From contig NZ_JAGXJW010000004.1 of the NCBI RefSeq assembly GCF_019091135.1, positions 1 through 64,000 on the forward strand: 64,000 nucleotides of DNA, written 5' to 3'. The position numbers were made by a program, and so were the translations under genes. This stretch comes from Cohnella sp. GbtcB17. GTDB lineage: Bacteria; Bacillota; Bacilli; Paenibacillales; Paenibacillaceae. Below are positions 26,019 through 35,598 of the stretch, in pieces. The notes beneath the pieces were generated by a model. That model made no database searches. It saw only the letters and a program-made list of their open reading frames with translations, and was not told where the DNA came from. Numbering within the stretch: position 1 is the stretch's first letter; every line of letters starts with the position of its first letter.

Positions 26019-26927
26019 CTAGCTCTGGCGGCTGCCCCTGCCGAACAGCGCGATCGTCTCTTCGATTAAATAGCGCGTCGAAGGCGCGAGCCAGGCGAGA
26101 TCGCCGTAAATGAGGGAGGTCGTGCGCTTGAACTCCTCGAGCTCCCGGATGCGGACGACATACAGATCGTTGTCGTTGAGCATTTGCGGGCGCAGATACG
26201 ATTTGGGCAGCATCGTGCCGGAGCGGCTCGCGCCGAGCAGGCGAACGATCGCTTCGAACGAGTCGATCTCCATGCGGACGTCCGGCTTGACGCCGTACTG
26301 TCGGAACAGCTCGTCCGTCAGGTTGCGGTACCAGGTGCCGGGGGCGAACAGAATCATCGGGAGCCCGTTCAGGTCGCTCATCGACAGCTGCGTGCGTTCG
26401 ACGATAAAGTGCGAGCGGGGCAGCACCAGGACGACCGTATCGTCGAAAAGCGGCGTGCTCGTAATCGACGGATCGTCCTCGACCGAGGAGGCGACGAGGC
26501 CGAAGTCGACTTTTCGCTCTTTGACGAGCGTCGCGATTTCGTGCGTTTTGCCGGTGACGGCTTTGATCTCGAGGTTCGGATGCTTTTCCGTCATGGCCGT
26601 GATCAGCTCGGGCAGCGTCGTCTGCAGCGTGGTGAGACTCGCGCCGATCGTCGCGACGGGCGCCTCGGCCGTCTTGAACGCATTGAGCCGCTGCAAGTAG
26701 TCGCCGTGGAACCTGCGCAGCTCGAGGGCGAACTCGTAGGTGAATTGCCCGGCGGCGGTCAGCTCAAGCCGCTTGCCGATGCGCCGGAACAGGTCGACGC
26801 CGAGCTCTCGCTCCAGACGCGCGATTCTGCGCGATAACGCGGGCTGTGTGACGTTCAGCCTTTCCGCCGCCCGGTTTAGGCTGCTTTGCTCGACGACGGT
26901 TGCGAAAACTCTCATATCTTCCAGCAT
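26019..26927 (-). CDS. LysR-family regulator divergent from sdhCAB
   Basis: A 302-residue LysR regulator. The winged helix is at residues 1-60 (SSLNRAAERLNVTQPALSRRIARLERELG). The effector domain follows from about residue 90. It is transcribed away from sdhC with 155 bases between, and a LysR-type dyad lies in that gap. It is a candidate regulator of succinate dehydrogenase. CcpC, which controls TCA genes in Bacillus, is one relative to compare; identity is not proven. Confidence 0.85.
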   Translation of the reverse strand: MLEDMRVFATVVEQSSLNRAAERLNVTQPALSRRIARLERELGVDLFRRIGKRLELTAAGQFTYEFALELRRFHGDYLQRLNAFKTAEAPVATIGASLTTLQTTLPELITAMTEKHPNLEIKAVTGKTHEIATLVKERKVDFGLVASSVEDDPSITSTPLFDDTVVLVLPRSHFIVERTQLSMSDLNGLPMILFAPGTWYRNLTDELFRQYGVKPDVRMEIDSFEAIVRLLGASRSGTMLPKSYLRPQMLNDNDLYVVRIRELEEFKRTTSLIYGDLAWLAPSTRYLIEETIALFGRGSRQS

Positions 26928-26956
26928 GTGGACGGCTCCTTCGCCTATTTTTCTCG

Positions 26957-26977
26957 CTTATGTCGATTCGTTATAAG
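26957..26977. promoter_or_regulatory. LysR-type T-N11-A operator
   Basis: CTTAT and ATAAG flank exactly 11 bases, the classical LysR box. Two more ATAAG half-sites follow on the plus strand at 26990 and 27005, in the approach to sdhC. A tentative -10 (TATAAA, 27026-27031) lies just past them. Confidence 0.55.
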
Positions 26978-27082
26978 TTTTAATAATAAATAAGCAGTTC
27001 CATTATAAGCGAAAATGGAGTAACCTATAAACCGTGAAGAATTCGTGACAACGCACGGATCGAAAGGAGAACGCTCAACGTT

Positions 27083-27748
27083 ATGAAAGGAAACTCGTTT
27101 TACGCGCGCAAGATTCATTCGCTCTTGGGTGTGATTCCGCTCGGATTGTTCATCATCGAACACGCCCTGACGAATTACTCCGCGTTCGAGGGCGGCAAGG
27201 AGGGCTTCGTCGACAGCGTCAAGGGCTTGCATGACCTGCCGCTCATTTTTTTCCTCGAGCTGTTCGTCATCTGGCTGCCGATTCTGTTCCACGGCGTCTA
27301 CGGCCTGTATCTCGCCTTCACGTCGAATTACAGCACGGGCCGGTACAGCTACGGGCGCAACTGGGCGTTCGCGCTCCAGCGCATCACCGGCGTCATCACG
27401 TTCGTATTCGTCGCCTGGCACATCTGGCAGACGCGCGTGCAGGTTGCGCTCGGCAATACGACCAACGAAGAGATCGGTCAGCACATGCACGATATCGTGA
27501 CGCAGCCCGTCTACTTCACGATTTACTTTATCGCGGTCCTCGCCGCCGTCTTCCACTTCGCCAACGGCCTGTGGGCTTTCTTGGTGTCCTGGGGCATCAC
27601 GGTCGGTCCGCGCGCGCAGCGGGTATCCTCGAACATCTGCATGGGCATCTTCGCGATTGTCGCCGTGCTGTTCCTGCTGTCGCTGTTCGCGTTCCGCAGC
27701 GATGAGTTCGCGGCGGCGCAGACGGCTGTCGTCGGTTTGTTAGGTTGA
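27083..27748 (+). CDS. sdhC: Succinate dehydrogenase cytochrome b558 subunit
   Basis: A 221-residue membrane anchor of complex II; ATG after GAAAGGAGA. It has five hydrophobic spans. The heme-ligand histidines of the B. subtilis type are in place: His12 and His27, the FHG motif near residue 70, WH near 113 and FHF near 155. This is the Gram-positive di-heme, menaquinone-reducing form. First gene of sdhCAB. Confidence 0.95.
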   Translation: MKGNSFYARKIHSLLGVIPLGLFIIEHALTNYSAFEGGKEGFVDSVKGLHDLPLIFFLELFVIWLPILFHGVYGLYLAFTSNYSTGRYSYGRNWAFALQRITGVITFVFVAWHIWQTRVQVALGNTTNEEIGQHMHDIVTQPVYFTIYFIAVLAAVFHFANGLWAFLVSWGITVGPRAQRVSSNICMGIFAIVAVLFLLSLFAFRSDEFAAAQTAVVGLLG

Positions 27749-27766
27749 TCGGAGGGAGAATCAGCA

Positions 27767-29524
27767 ATGGCTAATCAGAAAATCATTGTCGTCGGCGGCG
27801 GACTCGCGGGTCTGATGGCGACGGTCAAGGCGGCGGAAGCCGGCATGCGGGTCGATCTGTTCTCGCTCGTGCCGGTCAAGCGGTCCCACTCCGTATGCGC
27901 CCAGGGCGGCATCAACGGAGCGGTTAACACGAAGGGCGAAGGCGACTCCCCATGGGAGCACTTTGACGATACGGTATACGGCGGCGACTTCCTGGCGAAC
28001 CAGCCGCCGGTCAAGGCGATGTGCGAAGCGGCGCCGGGCATCATCCACCTGATGGACCGGATGGGCGTTATGTTCAGCCGCACGCCGGAAGGCTTGCTCG
28101 ACTTCCGCCGGTTCGGCGGCACGCAATACCACCGCACCGCGTTCGCGGGCGCGACGACCGGCCAGCAGCTGCTGTACGCGCTGGACGAGCAGGTCCGCCG
28201 CTGGGAAGTGGCGGGTCTCGTCCAGAAGTTCGAGCACTGGGAATTCACGTCCGTCGTCATCGACGATGACGGCGTCTGCCGCGGCATCGCCGCGCAGGAC
28301 CTGCGTTCGATGGACACGGTCACGTTCCGCGGCGATGCGGTCATTCTGGCGACCGGCGGCCCGGGCATCATTTTCGGCAAGACGACCAACTCGGTCATCA
28401 ATACGGGCACGGCTGCGAGCGCGGTGTACCAGCAGGGCGTCCATTACGCCAACGGCGAATTCATCCAGATTCACCCGACGGCCATTCCAGGCGACGACAA
28501 GAACCGCCTCATGAGCGAATCCGCGCGCGGCGAAGGCGGACGCATCTGGACGTACAAGGACGGCAAGCCGTGGTATTTTCTCGAGGAAAAGTATCCGGCC
28601 TACGGTAACCTGGTGCCCCGCGATATCGCGACGCGCGAGATCTTCTCCGTCTGCGTCGACCAGAAGCTCGGCATCGACGGCGAGAACAAGGTGTTCCTCG
28701 ACCTGTCGCACAAGGATCCGAAGGAGCTTGACGTCAAGCTCGGCGGCATCATCGAGATTTACGAGAAGTTCACGGGCGACGATCCGCGGAAGATCCCGAT
28801 GAAGATTTTCCCGGCGGTTCACTACTCGATGGGCGGACTGTGGGTCGACTACAACCAGATGACCAACGTTCCCGGCCTGTTCGCCTGCGGCGAAGTCGAC
28901 TATCAATACCACGGTGCGAACCGTCTGGGCGCGAACTCGCTCCTGTCGGCCATCTTCGGCGGCATGGTGACCGGACCGAAGGCCGTCGAATATATCAAGG
29001 GTCTCAAAAAGTCAGCCGACGACGTCGCCGAGTCCATCTTCGAGCGCGAGCGTTCGAAGCAGGCGAACAAATACGAGTCCATTCTCAAGATGGACGGCAG
29101 CGAGAACGCCTACGTCATCCACAAGGAACTGGGCGAATGGATGACGAACAACATGACCGTCGTCCGCTTCAACGACCGTCTCGAACAGACGATCGGCAAG
29201 ATCAAGGAGCTCAAGCAGCGTTATACCAAGATCAACATCAACGATACGGCCCGCTGGAACAATGCCGGCGTCGCCTTCACGCGCCAGCTGTGGAACATGC
29301 TGGAGCTGGCCGAGGCGATGACGGTAGGCGCACTGCTGCGCAACGAGAGCCGCGGCGCGCATTACAAGCCCGAGTTCCCGGACCGCAACGACGAGGAGTT
29401 CCTGAAGACGACCAAGGCGACCTGGACGTCCGAGGGCCCGCAGATCTCGTACGAGGACGTCGATACGTCCCTGATCAAGCCGCGGATTCGCGACTACTCC
29501 TCGAACAAAAAGAAGGAGGGCTAA
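27767..29524 (+). CDS. sdhA: Succinate dehydrogenase flavoprotein subunit
   Basis: A 585-residue flavoprotein. The FAD-binding fold begins with GGGLAG (residues 10-15); the motif RSHSVCAQGG has His41, the covalent FAD attachment site. QIHPTAIPG and the catalytic ESARGEGGRIW region match the succinate site. It oxidises succinate to fumarate and passes electrons to SdhB. The gene starts 18 bases after sdhC behind CGGAGGGAG. Confidence 0.97.
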   Translation: MANQKIIVVGGGLAGLMATVKAAEAGMRVDLFSLVPVKRSHSVCAQGGINGAVNTKGEGDSPWEHFDDTVYGGDFLANQPPVKAMCEAAPGIIHLMDRMGVMFSRTPEGLLDFRRFGGTQYHRTAFAGATTGQQLLYALDEQVRRWEVAGLVQKFEHWEFTSVVIDDDGVCRGIAAQDLRSMDTVTFRGDAVILATGGPGIIFGKTTNSVINTGTAASAVYQQGVHYANGEFIQIHPTAIPGDDKNRLMSESARGEGGRIWTYKDGKPWYFLEEKYPAYGNLVPRDIATREIFSVCVDQKLGIDGENKVFLDLSHKDPKELDVKLGGIIEIYEKFTGDDPRKIPMKIFPAVHYSMGGLWVDYNQMTNVPGLFACGEVDYQYHGANRLGANSLLSAIFGGMVTGPKAVEYIKGLKKSADDVAESIFERERSKQANKYESILKMDGSENAYVIHKELGEWMTNNMTVVRFNDRLEQTIGKIKELKQRYTKININDTARWNNAGVAFTRQLWNMLELAEAMTVGALLRNESRGAHYKPEFPDRNDEEFLKTTKATWTSEGPQISYEDVDTSLIKPRIRDYSSNKKKEG

Positions 29525-29527
29525 CCG

Positions 29528-30301
29528 ATGGCAGATACTGCTACCGCGACCGCCAAGCGCACCGTCAAATTTATCATCAAGCGTCAGGAAAAGCCGGACG
29601 CCGCTCCCTATACAGAAGAGTTCGAGATTCCGTACCGTCCGAACATGAACGTCATCAGTGCGCTGATGGAGATTCAGCGCAATCCCGTCAAGGCGGACGG
29701 CTCCAAGACGACGCCGGTCGTCTGGGAGTCGAACTGCCTCGAGGAAGTGTGCGGCGCCTGCTCCATGATCATCAACGGCAAGCCGCGCCAGGCATGCTCC
29801 GCGCTCATCGACAAGCTCGAGCAGCCGGTTCGCGTCGAGCCGATGTCCACGTTTCCGGTTGTTCGCGACCTGGTCATCAACCGCGAACGCATGTTCAACG
29901 CGCTGAAGAAGGTTAAGGCATGGATCCCGATCGACGGCACGTACGATCTCGGACCGGGCCCGCGGATGGCCGAGACGAAGCGCCAATGGGCGTACGAGCT
30001 GTCCAAGTGCATGACATGCGGCGTTTGCCTCGAGGCTTGCCCGAACGTCAACGACCGTTCGAGCTTCATCGGCCCGGCGCCGATCTCGCAGGTACGCTTG
30101 TTCAATGCGCACCCGACGGGCGAGATGAACGCGCACGAGCGTCTCGAAGCGCTCATGGAGGACGAGAGCGGCATCGAAGGCTGCGGCAACTCGCAAAACT
30201 GCGTGCGTTCCTGCCCGAAGGGCATTCCGCTCACGACGTCGATCGCGGCGATCAATCGCGACACGACCAAGCATATGTTCAAACGCTGGCTGAGCCTTTA
30301 A
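29528..30301 (+). CDS. sdhB: Succinate dehydrogenase iron-sulfur subunit
   Basis: A 257-residue iron-sulfur protein. Cysteines for the [2Fe-2S] cluster are in CLEEVCGACSM and the following QAC. Those for the [4Fe-4S] and [3Fe-4S] clusters are in CMTCGVCLEACP and CGNSQNCVRSCPKG. It links SdhA to the SdhC hemes. Starts three bases after the sdhA stop with GAAGGAGG inside the end of sdhA. Confidence 0.97.
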   Translation: MADTATATAKRTVKFIIKRQEKPDAAPYTEEFEIPYRPNMNVISALMEIQRNPVKADGSKTTPVVWESNCLEEVCGACSMIINGKPRQACSALIDKLEQPVRVEPMSTFPVVRDLVINRERMFNALKKVKAWIPIDGTYDLGPGPRMAETKRQWAYELSKCMTCGVCLEACPNVNDRSSFIGPAPISQVRLFNAHPTGEMNAHERLEALMEDESGIEGCGNSQNCVRSCPKGIPLTTSIAAINRDTTKHMFKRWLSL

Positions 30302-30317
30302 TTGCGGCCCGCGTTTT

Positions 30318-30365
30318 GCCCGGAGACGCGCGACCTCAGGTCGGCGTATCCGGGCTTTCTTTTTG
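30318..30365 (+). terminator. Terminator of sdhCAB
   Basis: GCCCGGA and GACCT pair with AGGTC and TCCGGGC in one long stem, followed by TTTCTTTTT. Confidence 0.88.
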
Positions 30366-30505
30366 TGGACATCTTGACGGTCAAATCGCCCGACATCGTG
30401 CGGGTCCAGGGATAATTCTCCTGTACAAGCGACATACTGAGCATCATGTGCGCTTTTGTTGGCGAACGTTCTCAATTTGAGATCATAACGATAGGAAATC
30501 ATTAT

Positions 30506-30534
30506 TTTAATGTCGCAAACAAATGCTTTATAAT
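30506..30534 (+). promoter_or_regulatory. Possible odhAB promoter
   Basis: A perfect -10 TATAAT (30529-30534) is 17 bases from a poor -35 TTTAAT. It lies 68 bases before odhA, after the sdh terminator, so odhAB should have its own transcript. The rest of this 300-base gap shows no gene. Confidence 0.4.
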
Positions 30535-30601
30535 CATGGAGGATAAGCAATACCGTTATGTTCGATAATCAACTTTTATAGAAGACCGAGGGATCACACA
30601 A

Positions 30602-33472
30602 ATGGCTAATGGCGAGCAAGACCATCAGAACCCATGGGCGAAGTATTACGGCCCGAACCTTGGCTACATCGAAGAGCAATATGAACTGTATCTTCGCGAC
30701 CCTGAATCGGTCGCGCAGGAATATCGCGAACAATTCAAAGCGTGGGGCGAACCGCCGCGCTCGGTTCGGAGCCCAGCCGCTTCGACGCCGGGTGCGGCTG
30801 TCGGTGTGGATGCGCGTCAGCTTCGCAACGCGGTCGTCGCTGGCAAGCTCGTATGGAATGTCAGAACGTACGGGCATCTGGCTGCCGACATCGATCCGCT
30901 GGGAATCGGTCCGGCCGTATCGACCAAAGTATTGGAGCCCGAGACTTACGGACTGACTTATGCGGAGCTGGCTGGGCTGCCTGCGGATCTTGTCTGGGAA
31001 GGCGCGCCGGCAGGCGTGTCGAACGGAGCCGAGGCGATCGTCAGGCTGAAGGAAGTTTACGGCGGGACGATCGCGTACGAATTCAGCCATGTCGCGGACG
31101 AGGACGAACGCAGATGGTTGAACGAATATGCGGAGCAGCGGGTGCCTTCTCTGCAGCTGAGCCCCGAAGAGCGCGCCGCCCTGCTCAAGCGCCTGCTTGA
31201 AGCCGAGCTGTTCGAGGACTTCCTGCAGAAGACGTTTATCGGCGTCAAGCGCTTCTCCGTCGAAGGCAACGACGCATTGATCGCCATGGTCGACCGCATG
31301 GTGAACGATCTAGCCGGCGAAGGCGTCAGCGACATCGCGATCGGCATGGCGCATCGCGGCCGCCTGAACGTGCTTGCCCATATTTTGCAGAAGCCGTTGA
31401 CGAAGATCTTTGCCGAATTCCAGCATTCGGCAGCGAGCGGCAAGAAGTCGCCGACAGAAGGGACCTTCACGTTCGAACCGGGCGGTACCGGGGACGTGAA
31501 GTACCATCTGGGCGCCCGTCATGTCATGAAGAACGCGCGCGGCGGCGAGACCCGCATCGTGCTCGCGAACAATCCGAGCCACCTCGAGTACGTCAACCCG
31601 GTCGTGCAGGGCTTCGCCCGCGCTGCGCAGGACGATCGTACGGTGCGCGGTTATCCGAAGCAGAACGTCGAAGCGGCCGCTTCGATCGTCATGCACGGCG
31701 ACGCAGCTTTCCCTGGCGAAGGCATCGTCACCGAGACGATGAATCTGAGCTCGCTGCGCGCCTACGGCATCGGCGGCACGATTCATATTATCGTAAACAA
31801 CAAGATCGGGTTTACGACCGACAGCGTCGATTCGCGTTCGACCCAGTATTCGAGCGACCCGGCCAAGGGCTTCGAGATTCCGATCGTTCACGTTAATGCC
31901 GACGATCCCGAAGCCGTGATCGCCGTAGCGCATATGGCGGTCGAATATCGCCAGCGCTTCAAGAAGGACTTCCTGATCGACTTGATCGGCTTCCGCCGCC
32001 ACGGCCACAACGAGACGCTCGATCCCGAGCCGACGCAGCCGACCGTATACAAGAAGGTCAAGGCGCATCCGGGTGTTAGCCGCGTGTACGCGAACCGTCT
32101 CGTCAAGGAAGGCAAGCTGACCGACGCGCAGTTCGAAGAAATCAAAAGCGCCGTGCTTAAAGTATTCAAGGACGCTTATGAGGAAATGAAGACGCTCGAG
32201 GATCATCACGAGGGTCCTCAGTCTCAGGCGGTCGATCAGCAGTCGGCATCGATCGTCGCTCCTAGACGCATCACGCTGTCCGAGCTCCGGGAATTGAACG
32301 CCGAGCTGCTCAAGTGGCCCGAAGGATTCAAGCTGTATCCGAAGCTTCAGAAAATACTGGAGCGTCGTTCGAGCGCCTTGAACGACGGCGAGAAAATCGA
32401 CTGGAGCCATGCGGAGACGCTGGCGTTCGCGTCGATTCTTGCCGACGGCCGCGCGATCCGGATGTCCGGTCAGGACGCCGAGACCGCGACGTTTGCGCAG
32501 CGCAACCTGGTGCTGCACGACGTAGAGACCGGAGACACGTTCTGCCCGATGCACGCGCTGCCGCAAGCGAAGGCCTCCTTTGCGCTGCACAACAGCCCGC
32601 TGTCCGAATCGGCGGTTCTCGGCTTCGAATACGGCTACAACGTGTATTCGCCCGAGACGATGGTGATCTGGGAAGCGCAATTCGGCGTCTTCGCGAACGT
32701 CGCCCAGGTGCTGATCGATCAGTTCATCTCGTCCGGCCGAGCCAAATGGTCCGAGCGTTCGAGCCTGGTCATGCTGCTGCCGCACAGCTACGAAGGACGG
32801 GGCCCTGAGCACTCCAGCGCCCGCCTTGAGCGCTTCCTGCAGCTGTCCGCGGAGGACAACTGGACGGTCGCGAACTTGTCAAGCGCCGCGCAGTATTTCC
32901 ATCTGCTTCGCCGCCAGGCGTCGATCACGGGCACGGACGAAGCCAAGCCGCTCGTGATCATGACGCCGAAGAGCCTGCTTCGCAATCCGCGCGCCGCTTC
33001 GCCGGCCGTTGAGCTCGCAGACGGCGGCTTCAAGACGATTGTCGAGCAAGCTGGTCTTGGCGCCAAGCCGGACCGCGTCGAACGTATCGTTCTGTGCTCG
33101 GGCAAGGTCGCCATCGACTTGGAGGATGCGCTGTCCAAGGACAAGGACAACAAGGACTGGCTGCACATCGTTCGCGTAGAACAGCTGTATCCGTTCCCTG
33201 CCGAGGAGATCAAGAAGGTGTTCGCTCGCTTCCCGAAACTCAAGGAAGTCGTCTGGACGCAAGAAGAGCCTCGCAATATGGGTGCCTGGACGTTTATGGA
33301 ATCCCGCATCCGCGAGATCGCGCCGTCCGGCGCGGAAGTCGAGTATATCGGCCGTCCGGACCGTGCAAGCCCCGCTACCGGGTTTGCGGACGTACACGCG
33401 GACGAGCAGAATTATATCGTGACGCAATCTTTGAAGCAGAGTCCGACGTTGACTCACAATCTGGGGAGGTAA
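30602..33472 (+). CDS. odhA: 2-oxoglutarate dehydrogenase E1 component
   Basis: A 956-residue thiamine-diphosphate enzyme. The N-terminal motif NPWAKYYGPNLGYIEEQYELY is typical of E1o. The active-site region IGMAHRGRLNVLAH and the ThDP/Mg part GDAAFPGEGIVTETMNLSSL are present. The C-terminal transketolase-like domain includes LPHSYEGRGPEHSSARLERF. It decarboxylates 2-oxoglutarate and transfers succinyl to the OdhB lipoyl group. odhB begins six bases after its stop. Confidence 0.97.
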   Translation: MANGEQDHQNPWAKYYGPNLGYIEEQYELYLRDPESVAQEYREQFKAWGEPPRSVRSPAASTPGAAVGVDARQLRNAVVAGKLVWNVRTYGHLAADIDPLGIGPAVSTKVLEPETYGLTYAELAGLPADLVWEGAPAGVSNGAEAIVRLKEVYGGTIAYEFSHVADEDERRWLNEYAEQRVPSLQLSPEERAALLKRLLEAELFEDFLQKTFIGVKRFSVEGNDALIAMVDRMVNDLAGEGVSDIAIGMAHRGRLNVLAHILQKPLTKIFAEFQHSAASGKKSPTEGTFTFEPGGTGDVKYHLGARHVMKNARGGETRIVLANNPSHLEYVNPVVQGFARAAQDDRTVRGYPKQNVEAAASIVMHGDAAFPGEGIVTETMNLSSLRAYGIGGTIHIIVNNKIGFTTDSVDSRSTQYSSDPAKGFEIPIVHVNADDPEAVIAVAHMAVEYRQRFKKDFLIDLIGFRRHGHNETLDPEPTQPTVYKKVKAHPGVSRVYANRLVKEGKLTDAQFEEIKSAVLKVFKDAYEEMKTLEDHHEGPQSQAVDQQSASIVAPRRITLSELRELNAELLKWPEGFKLYPKLQKILERRSSALNDGEKIDWSHAETLAFASILADGRAIRMSGQDAETATFAQRNLVLHDVETGDTFCPMHALPQAKASFALHNSPLSESAVLGFEYGYNVYSPETMVIWEAQFGVFANVAQVLIDQFISSGRAKWSERSSLVMLLPHSYEGRGPEHSSARLERFLQLSAEDNWTVANLSSAAQYFHLLRRQASITGTDEAKPLVIMTPKSLLRNPRAASPAVELADGGFKTIVEQAGLGAKPDRVERIVLCSGKVAIDLEDALSKDKDNKDWLHIVRVEQLYPFPAEEIKKVFARFPKLKEVVWTQEEPRNMGAWTFMESRIREIAPSGAEVEYIGRPDRASPATGFADVHADEQNYIVTQSLKQSPTLTHNLGR

Positions 33473-33478
33473 GCCGCA

Positions 33479-34762
33479 GTGGCAGATATTTTAGTACCGG
33501 CAATGGGCGAATCGATTACGGAAGGCACCATCTCGAGATGGGCCGTCAAAGCAGGCGACAAAGTAAGCCAGGGCGATCTGCTGCTCGAACTCGAGACTGA
33601 CAAAGTAAACCTGGAGATCAGCGCCGAGCAAGCGGGCGTCGTCACCGAGCTGCTGTTCGGCGAAGGCGACACCGTGCAGATCGGCCAAGTCATCGGCCGC
33701 ATTGCCGAAGGCGAGGGCGGCGCCGCCGCTCCCGCGCCGGCTGCGCAGGTTGAAGCGCCGATTGCCGCGCCAGCACCGGCTTCTGCCGCTTCGGCGCCTG
33801 CCCCTGCGGCGCCGGCTCCAGCGCCTGCCGCGTCTTCCGCTGGCGCAGCGGCGCAGCCGCCGGCGACGCCGGCAGCCCGCAAGCTCGCTCGCGAGCAAGG
33901 CATCGATCTGAGCCAGACGCCTGCCCGCGATCCCCTCGGCCGCATTTATCCCGAGGATGTTCGTGCCGCCGGCTCCCAGCCCGCCGCTTCTGCGCCTGCA
34001 GCTGCTCCGGCCGCACCTGCGGCTAAAGCGCCGACCGTACCGGCTTTCCAATCGGCCAAGCCTTACGAGCGCAAGAAGATGTCCCGCCGCCGCCAGACGA
34101 TCGCGACGCGTCTCGTCGAAGCGCAGCATACGGCTGCGATGCTCACGACCTTCAACGAAGTCGACATGAGCGCGATTCTGGACGTCCGCAAGCGCCGCAA
34201 GGATGCTTTCAAAGAAAAGAACGAAGTCAATCTCGGCTTCATGTCCTTCTTCACGAAAGCGGTCGTTGGCGCCCTGAAGCAATACCCGTTGCTGAACGCC
34301 GAGATTGACGGCGACGACATCATTGCCAAGCAATTTTACGATATCGGCATCGCCGTATCCGCGAAGGAAGGCTTGGTCGTACCGGTCGTTCGCGACGCGG
34401 ATCGCCTGAGTTTCGCCGAGATCGAACGCTCCATCGCCGATCTGGCCGTCAAAGCGCGCAACAATTCGCTTGCGCTGTCCGACCTGCAAGGCGGTACGTT
34501 CACGATCACGAACGGCGGCGTATTCGGATCGCTGCTCTCTACGCCGATCCTGAATGCACCGCAGGTCGGCATCCTGGGCATGCACAAGATCCAGCACCGT
34601 CCGATCGCGGTTAACAACAACACCGAGATCGCGATCCGCCCGATGATGTACATCGCGCTTTCCTACGATCACCGCATCGTCGACGGCGCCGAAGCCGTCC
34701 GCTTCCTGGTCGCCGTAAAGGAAATGCTCGAAGATCCGGAAACGCTGCTGCTGCAAGGCTGA
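33479..34762 (+). CDS. odhB: Dihydrolipoyl succinyltransferase E2 component
   Basis: A 427-residue E2; GTG start after GGGGAGG. The lipoyl domain (residues 1-76) carries Lys42 in [12 protein letters not shown] long Ala/Pro linker (about 80-125) leads to the E1/E3-binding domain ([14 protein letters not shown], residues 132-165). A second Ala/Pro linker precedes the catalytic domain, with [12 protein letters not shown] near the end. It forms the core of the 2-oxoglutarate dehydrogenase complex; E3 is encoded elsewhere. Confidence 0.96.
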   Translation: MADILVPAMGESITEGTISRWAVKAGDKVSQGDLLLELETDKVNLEISAEQAGVVTELLFGEGDTVQIGQVIGRIAEGEGGAAAPAPAAQVEAPIAAPAPASAASAPAPAAPAPAPAASSAGAAAQPPATPAARKLAREQGIDLSQTPARDPLGRIYPEDVRAAGSQPAASAPAAAPAAPAAKAPTVPAFQSAKPYERKKMSRRRQTIATRLVEAQHTAAMLTTFNEVDMSAILDVRKRRKDAFKEKNEVNLGFMSFFTKAVVGALKQYPLLNAEIDGDDIIAKQFYDIGIAVSAKEGLVVPVVRDADRLSFAEIERSIADLAVKARNNSLALSDLQGGTFTITNGGVFGSLLSTPILNAPQVGILGMHKIQHRPIAVNNNTEIAIRPMMYIALSYDHRIVDGAEAVRFLVAVKEMLEDPETLLLQG

Positions 34763-34781
34763 TCATACTAGCATTGGATTT

Positions 34782-34812
34782 AGCTCCGCTTCCTTTAGCG
34801 GAGCTTTTTGCT
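34782..34812 (+). terminator. Terminator of odhAB
   Basis: AGCTCCGC pairs with GCGGAGCT around TTCCTTTA and is followed by TTTTGCTTTTTC. Confidence 0.9.
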
Positions 34813-34851
34813 TTTTCAACGAAGGCTGCGCGCCGATGGACAGGACAGCTT

Positions 34852-35140
34852 TTACCGTTTAAACGATATCCCCTTCGATCAGGGGAGGGGGACGCGCTGA
34901 GGGAGGAGCGGCCACACACCCGATGCGGAATGGGGACCTCAACCATTTAAACAGTATCCCTTTCGCTCAGGTAGTGGGGGGGATCCGAAGTTGGTAGTTT
35001 GCCGACCAGCAGAGAAAGGCAGTTTCCAGCATTTAAACGATATCCCTTTCGCTCAGGGAGTAGGAAAAGATGGGGAGATTTATCTACTTGCTGAGCAGGA
35101 TGGCTTCCACCGTTTGATTAGTATCCCCTTCGGTCAGGGA
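34852..35140 (+). repeat. Hairpin repeat cluster A, four forward units
   Basis: Four units begin near 34852, 34941, 35025 and 35105, 80-89 bases apart. Each reads roughly CCGTTTAAACGATATCCCCT, then TCGNTC and AGGGGA. TCCCCT and AGGGGA form a six-pair hairpin with a six-base loop in the first unit. Spacer sequences differ. No gene or reading frame of substance lies in 34813-35558. Confidence 0.9.
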
Positions 35141-35300
35141 ATTTGATTTCGATTGATTAGGATTCACCTGTGTTTATCGAAACGACTGCGTACATATATA
35201 TACTCGCGAAAGGGAACCTTGGACTTAATCTTATCTTATTTGCAGTGTGATCGGCGCAGGTGTGGGCAACGAGATCTATGAATCCGTTAGCTTCGCATTT

Positions 35301-35517
35301 TTCCCTGATTGAAGGGGATACCGTTTAAATGCGGTAAAGTCGCACTGTCCTGTTGGAAGGGGATAACGTTTAAATGTGGTAAAATCGCACTCTCCCTGTT
35401 CGAAAGGGATATCGATTAAAGGTGGTAACATTGCACTGGTCCTGTCAGAAGGGGATAATGTTTAAATGCGATAAAAGTTGCTTAGTCCCTGTTCGAAGGG
35501 GATAGCGTTCAAATGTG
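35301..35517 (-). repeat. Hairpin repeat cluster A, five reverse units
   Basis: Five units in opposite orientation to the preceding four begin near 35301, 35348, 35391, 35438 and 35483, about 46 bases apart. Read on the plus strand each is CCCTGNNNGAAGGGGATANC then GTTTAAATG. The 160 bases between the two sets are A/T-rich and unique. The whole array is an imperfect inverted arrangement lying between odhB and the carboxypeptidase gene. Confidence 0.9.
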
Positions 35518-35558
35518 TTCGTTCGCAGTTAGTGGCACGTTTTTTCTATTCAAAGCAA

Positions 35559-35586
35559 AAGAACGCCCGCGAGCGCGAGCGTTCTC
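35559..35586 (-). terminator. Terminator of the carboxypeptidase gene
   Basis: On the minus strand AGAACGCTCGC pairs with GCGGGCGTTCT, followed by TTTGCTTTG. Confidence 0.75.
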
Positions 35587-35598
35587 TTCGGATTTAAG

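Noticed and set aside
30463-30480. GAACGTTC as a LexA box before odhA
   Set aside because: The half-sites are adjacent without the four-base spacer required by Gram-positive LexA.
34852-35517. CRISPR array
   Set aside because: Units diverge from each other, occur in both orientations, spacing varies between 45 and 89 bases, and no cas gene is near.
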